From: Agrocybe praecox
Lineage: Eukaryota; Basidiomycota; Agaricomycetes; Agaricales; Agrocybaceae
Direction: 5' to 3'
Length of the DNA stretch: 64,000 bases
Assembly: GCA_964017145.1 (NCBI GenBank)
Contig: OZ024852.1
Location: 1,427,945-1,491,944, forward strand
The notes under the pieces were generated by a model. The model saw only the letters and a list, made by a program, of their open reading frames with translations. It had not been told where the DNA came from and made no database searches. Positions within the stretch are counted from its first letter, which is position 1; every line of letters starts with the position of its first letter. Positions 59,257 to 64,000 of this stretch are shown here, piece by piece. The translations under genes and the position numbers were made by a program.

Positions 59257-61081
59257 ATGCCGGCAGCGCCCTCTACCTCGGCGCAAGCTGGACCAACATC
59301 TTCTGACAAGGAAGAGAATCCTGAGCTAGTTAGATTCAGAGCAGAATGGCTGGAAGAACTCGGCAGGCGCAAAGCAGCAACGGAGCCGAGCTCAAGTAGT
59401 AGCACGGCTGTTCTCAGTGCAATCGCAAAGAACAATGTCGAAGAATCATCCACACACATCGCGAGTTCAACTCGGTCTCCGCAAGCACCCTCTCGTCTCG
59501 AGAAAGCAGCGACCGCCACGACATCGTCGCAGAATACCCCACCGTCTCACCCAGCTGTACAGAATGGCGTCATTATTCAACCAGCAGGGTTCCCTGCCTC
59601 ATCCACCCTCACAAAAGCTCTTGGAGTTTACCGTAGAGCCATCGAGCATGAACAAAAGAGTGAGCTAGATGAGGCTTTGCGTCTTTACCGCCAGGCTTTC
59701 CGATTGGTATGTTGGACGACGTCTTGCGTCGATATGGTACCAGCTTATACCAGTTTGTGTAGGACGATAACGTCGATCGCGCTTACCGCCGAGAAGAGAT
59801 GCTTAAATCTATTCTTCGGGAGCAGCAAGAAATTCTGAAGCCAAAGGCAGTCGAAATTAATGAATTGGCCGCTAGTCCCCAGGAACCAATCGCGATCAAA
59901 CCCGCCTCTACGAAGGCAGGACCTAGCGTGGTAACTGGTACTCTGGCCAGTATCATACAACAATTCCTGACCACCACCCTCACTTTTCATCCGGAAATCG
60001 AAAACCAACCTGTACCTTTAAATGACCTTCCAGAGGAACTGATCGTGCTTATACTCAGCAAATTAGACCCAACTTCTGTGGAACGTTTTGCGAGAGTTAG
60101 TAAGAAGGCCAGGGTGCTTTCTGTGGACCCCGGAATTTGGAGGTACGCAATAAACATATTCCTTCTGCATGTTTTGCAAACCAGTTTACTTGTAGAAAAT
60201 TCGTCCATCGCACCTACCAACCACCACAAGTGCCTGACTTCGAGACAATCTCCTCCGTTATTGAGGGTTTCCTTTGGGACTTCCGCCGTGTTTACATTGA
60301 ACAACCACGAATTCGTTTAGATGGTGTTTATATTGCAACATGTCATTATGTGTGCGTACTCTGTGTTTTTAATTTCTAGGCTCTCACTTACATTTGGCTG
60401 TGACCAGTCGGCCTGGTCTTAACGAAAATTCCTGGGTTAACGTAAGTTGGCTATATGCAGCTATGGGTTAAATGCTAAATCATTCTTAGACGACGCATCT
60501 CATAACCTATCATCGCTATTTGTAAATCTAGGTCTGCTATATCGAAGTTTTCAAATTGTGCTTAATATTTTTCATTAACAGACGATTCTATCCTAACGGT
60601 CAAGTTCTTTCTTTATTGGCCAACGAGGAGCATTCACCCCAACAAGTAATTCCAATCCTACGACCCACTCTGAGAATGAATGTAAGACACTATATGATCC
60701 AATCCGATTGTAATTTTGTAATAAACCAATTTCCAGGGATTTTTCATCGGTCAATGGAGACTGGACGGGACAATTGTACACATAACTAACCTCATGGATG
60801 CAAGCGGGAGATTTGCACTTCCGGGACATTCTGATGGGGGGATTCTTAATTCCCCGGAGTCATTGCACACGGTTCCAACACCTTCTGGCACAGGTGATCA
60901 CTCGCGCTATGTCTTTCTTATGACACTCGAACTTCGATCGCGTCCTCTGGGAAGATGGAATAGGATGGATATCCAGGCATACGAGTCTCTCAACATGGGT
61001 TCGGGGGATGTCTACCCCATCTTACTCAAACACGAGAGACCTTTCTGGTTTTCGAAGGTCCGCTCCTATATTTCAAGTTAA
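59257..61081 (+). CDS. F-box only protein 9-like SCF subunit
   Basis: Seven exons: 59257-59706, 59763-60142, 60196-60351, 60408-60441, 60490-60521, 60582-60681, 60737-61081; 498 aa. Order: disordered S/T-rich N-terminus with E-E-N-P-E-L-V-R-F-R-A-E-W; a TPR-like helical pair (A-L-G-V-Y-R-R-A-I-E-H-E then L-D-E-A-L-R-L-Y-R-Q-A-F); F-box near 255-290 (L-N-D-L-P-E-E-L-I-V-L-I-L-S-K-L-D); and the conserved FBXO9 C-terminal domain (F-V-H-R-T-Y, L-D-G-V-Y-I, Y-H-R-Y-L-R-F-Y-P-N-G-Q-V, G-Q-W-R-L-D-G). FBXO9/Hrt3 is an SCF receptor for several targets in animals and yeast. Exons 4 and 5 are 34 and 32 nt. It diverges from the J-protein gene, 275 bp apart. Confidence 0.9.
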
Positions 61082-61740
61082 GGAGTCAGAAGGGATTTCA
61101 AACCGAACACCAAACAACGTTATGTTGGGTACTTATTCAACGTGTTTAGCGCACGCTTACAATCGCAATGCATAGTAAAAATGTAAGAACTGCTAGGATA
61201 TTATGGGATGCATATAACATTTAGAGGAATATACGAGGGTAAAGTAGGATCTTTATATACAAACCAGGGAATATCTCAGGAAAGTGCGGCAAATGTCGAA
61301 GGGGTTGACTGTGAGACCGTGAGGATACTCGGCTATTTTTAAGAAAGCGTCCAGGCATGTCAAAGTGAAAACGAATCTGAAGTAGATAGAAATAGAAAAA
61401 AAAAGAGATCGTGTTCTAGTACTTAGACCGGCGAGCGCGAAAAACAGTGCCCGGTTAGAGTCGGAACTGGTCCCCTTTTTGCATATTTCGTTCACTGTTG
61501 ACAGCTTTTTTCGCCCATGGTTCATTGAAGAGCATTGTTTTGCGCTCCGGAAAAGCATTTCTTACAGATAAGAGTTATTAAATGAATCATTGCATTTACT
61601 CATTCGTCAGCAAGTAAACACGAGTCTATGTCGTATAATTATTACACCTCCCTAATTTATCGTTTCTCGGTTTTACACATAAATAGCAATGCCCACTAAC
61701 TTTAAAAATAAAATCCGGATGGAATCGGAGAAATCGTTTA
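61082..61740. other. Convergent intergenic, 659 bp
   Basis: Between the 3' ends of the FBXO9-like gene (+) and the sterol acyltransferase gene (-). AT-rich; no supported exon. Confidence 0.55.
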
Positions 61741-64000
61741 TCAGTAAGCTACATATGCGACGCAAAGCAACGGGAATCCCGCATACAAGCCCAGCCAAAA
61801 CACGACGTTGCCCATCAATTTGTTTCTTTTAATAGCGGGTATACGACCGACCACAATGAGGGGTATTTGAATAAGCTGAAGGGTAAAGAGATACATTCTA
61901 CGAGAGAGGATTTGTTTATTTCCTAGGTCAGAGCGAGGAAAATGCATCGACAGGAGGACTTCACGCACCGGAATTTACGAGTCACCACGACCATGACGAG
62001 TTCATGGGCACACGCGCTGAGTAAGAATGTAACGAACATAGCCGTCGTTCTCGAGACGCGGTAGCTCATGATTGTCGCGGCGTAGACATGTCGTAGGAGG
62101 AATGTATGCACTGGTTTGTTCCATTTGCGAGAGAATTCGTCCCATGACGTTGAGTTCCACCTGGTTTTTCATTTTTTGAAATGAGTTTTTCAAAATTACT
62201 GAAATAATGGATGGAGGGGTATGTACTAGAAACGTTTAAATGAGAACCTATTATAGTAATCACAAGCCTAAAAGCAGGACGTACCCAGTCTTCGTAAAAT
62301 TGCCTGTCAGCGAAACTGTAAAGCAAAAAAACGTTGAGTTGAGTATTCAAGTCTATAAGTCTAAATGAATAATCTTACTATGACAATTCTGCAAATCCGT
62401 TGCATATGCATTCTACCACTCATTTCTCAGATGTTTATTCTGAATCAATATCGAAAGAAAACAACGTACCGAAAATGATATAAAATAATAACAGATACGC
62501 CATCATAAATGGAAGCGCGAGGTCGAGTAACGACCGTAAAAATGACTGGTCGGCTCTGGGTGTATAAGGTAGAATGAAACTTTCGGTCACAGTGTACAAA
62601 AGTGCGAAAGTGCCGAAAGTAGCGACCTAGACGCGAGTGTAAACCAGAAATGATGAGCGTTGAAGGGGATACGTACGGTTTTCTCAAAAACATATAGTGG
62701 TCGCATTCTATTGTATTTGTAAGTATATAAGTGAAATCGACAAAGAAAGTTTGAAGGTATTACTAACTTGTCAGTTCTTGGATACTCTAACTCGTAAACG
62801 AGAGTAGGAACAAGCTGATACACAGCGAAATTCTTCCAAGTAATATTATCCGGCCACTTCACGTATAATGGTCCGGAGCTCGTCAACTCGCCTTGAAGCT
62901 CTGAGTAGTCCTTAGCCATGTCCGATATTTGAGAGTCAGGATGATAAATAAGGGGATGAGGCGCAAGAGCCTTAGAAACAGTTTCCTCTTCTTCTAAGAT
63001 AAGCGATGGCTGCTGAGAAGTTTCACTGCTCATAGAGTTTGATAGTTTGATGTTGTGAACTGCGCGCACGCCCAATTCACCGCTTCCGGAGGAGAGCTCA
63101 TTACTGCGTAATTGGGTCTGAGCAACGACGGCCGTTAGACGCTTCCGCAGCGCCTGGGCGGTGTTGACGTCCACATACGATGTCGACATGCCCAGAGGAA
63201 CTTTAGGAGTGCCAATGGGCGTCTTCTCAAGGCCGTTTGGAGGCGTCGATAACTGACTCTCTGAAGAATGGGGGGCCGCCTCGATTTCAGCTTGCTTCTC
63301 TGCTGCGACCTTCATAGCTTGATCCCACCCGCCGACTGATTCGGTAGCCTCTTTCAATATGCTGAACAAGTGATTGGATTGCTCGGTGACGTTCTGTAGC
63401 TGTCCATTGACTGTGATGTATGAATGCGTTTTCATAAGCATTACCTGAGACGTATATGTGAATGGCCGGATAAAGGCAATCAGAGAGCAGACACGTACGA
63501 GGGAATGTAGAGTCAAAAAGCCCGATTGAACCCATGGCCAGTTCCTAATAGCCACATTAATTTGATAGACGTATAATTTGGTTATAGAACCTGCCTGTTA
63601 AATGTCCAGCTTATAGCTCCAAGAACAATAGTGGTCTGCAGAAGGTGTTGAAGAACAAGTCCTGTATAGTAATATCTGATCCAACCATTCTTCATGGCTT
63701 TGGCAAAAGGGACGCATATCCCTGTCGTTAGGACAAGAATGGCGTCACTCAGAGCAAGCGTGATTGCGTCCTGCGAGAACATGGCTGCAAATTGAAGGTT
63801 GAGAGGCCGACCACTAGCTTCTATACTCCGTACATATGTCTGGACGGAGAATATGAAAATGGATATCCAAAATAACGAGAAGAAGCCCTGTTGCGTCGGT
63901 CAAGTCTATGCACACAGATATTTGGCGAGCGTGATCACTTACTCTGAATTCATTGGTCGAGGAGGTATCGTTATTAATATCAAAGACTGATTTACGAGGT
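61741..64000 (-). CDS. Sterol O-acyltransferase (ARE1/2, MBOAT family), 5' end outside window, two apparent frameshifts
   Basis: Visible exons (minus): >63943-64000, 63595-63887, 63499-63544, 62768-63444, 62677-62707, 62470-62626, about 62379-62413, about 62285-62315, 61969-62160, 61741-61897. MBOAT signatures: F-Y-E-D-W-W-N-S-T-S-W-D-E-F, and the catalytic-type histidine in S-A-C-A-H-E. Upstream are W-P-W-V-Q-S-G-F and long hydrophobic segments with a large S/T-rich loop. Family enzymes make steryl esters at the ER. The first visible exon continues past 64000, so the start is missing. The intron 63545-63594 begins with GC. The exons near 62379-62413 and 62285-62315 are each one base too long to keep the family frame (an A-run near 62399 and a G-run near 62284). 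This could be sequencing error or gene decay, so intactness is unresolved. Confidence 0.82.

Overview
The window is nuclear DNA of a filamentous basidiomycete, most likely an agaricomycete. The signs are dense intron-rich genes (introns mostly 48-65 bp, GT-AG with occasional GC-AG), very small exons, and basidiomycete-type families: F-box proteins with degenerate LRR tails, an orphan 7TM receptor-like protein, a Dnmt5-class DNA methyltransferase and a PL8 polysaccharide lyase. I resolved 28 protein genes. 26 have gene models that close in frame from ATG to stop; the first (GH16) and last (sterol acyltransferase) run off the window edges. I saw no rRNA, tRNA, CRISPR array or intact transposon.

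Layout. 1-7.2 kb: a secreted GH16 glucanase end, a protein with five Zn2Cys6 clusters, and two neighbouring paralogs built on an unrecognised C-x2-C-x16-W-x2-H-x3-C zinc-binding-like module. 7.5-14.8 kb: sirtuin and PEX7 share an 83-bp divergent promoter, followed by an Efm7-like methyltransferase, an F-box protein and CRIPT. 15-22.1 kb: one 2219-codon Dnmt5-type gene (PIP-box, C5 methyltransferase, SNF2, RING). 22.4-32.2 kb: PAP2 lipid phosphatase, a CTD-interacting-domain/SR-like RNA factor, PET117, F-box/LRR protein, ubiquitin-eS31 fusion and RFC3. 33.2-41.9 kb: a Zn2Cys6 transcription factor, a 3-kb gene-poor stretch, a vacuolar-type CDF zinc transporter and EMC5. 42-47.1 kb: a ZW10/Dsl1-type tether converging on a RED-like splicing factor. 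47.4-53.4 kb: a secreted PL8 lyase and a 7TM protein. 54.6-64 kb: PP2A B subunit CDC55, COX9, a DNAJB12-like ER J protein, FBXO9-like F-box protein and a sterol O-acyltransferase carrying two apparent frameshifts.

The genes do not form a pathway cluster. Most are housekeeping (chromatin, replication clamp loading, splicing, mitochondrial cytochrome oxidase assembly, ER and lipid homeostasis). The lineage-specific interest lies in the multi-zinc-cluster protein, the C2HC-W module family, the PIP-box on Dnmt5, the WxW-bearing acidic insert of the ZW10 homolog, and several active-site or metal-site motifs assembled from microexons. All gene structures were read by hand from splice signals, frame closure and family knowledge; no search was run.
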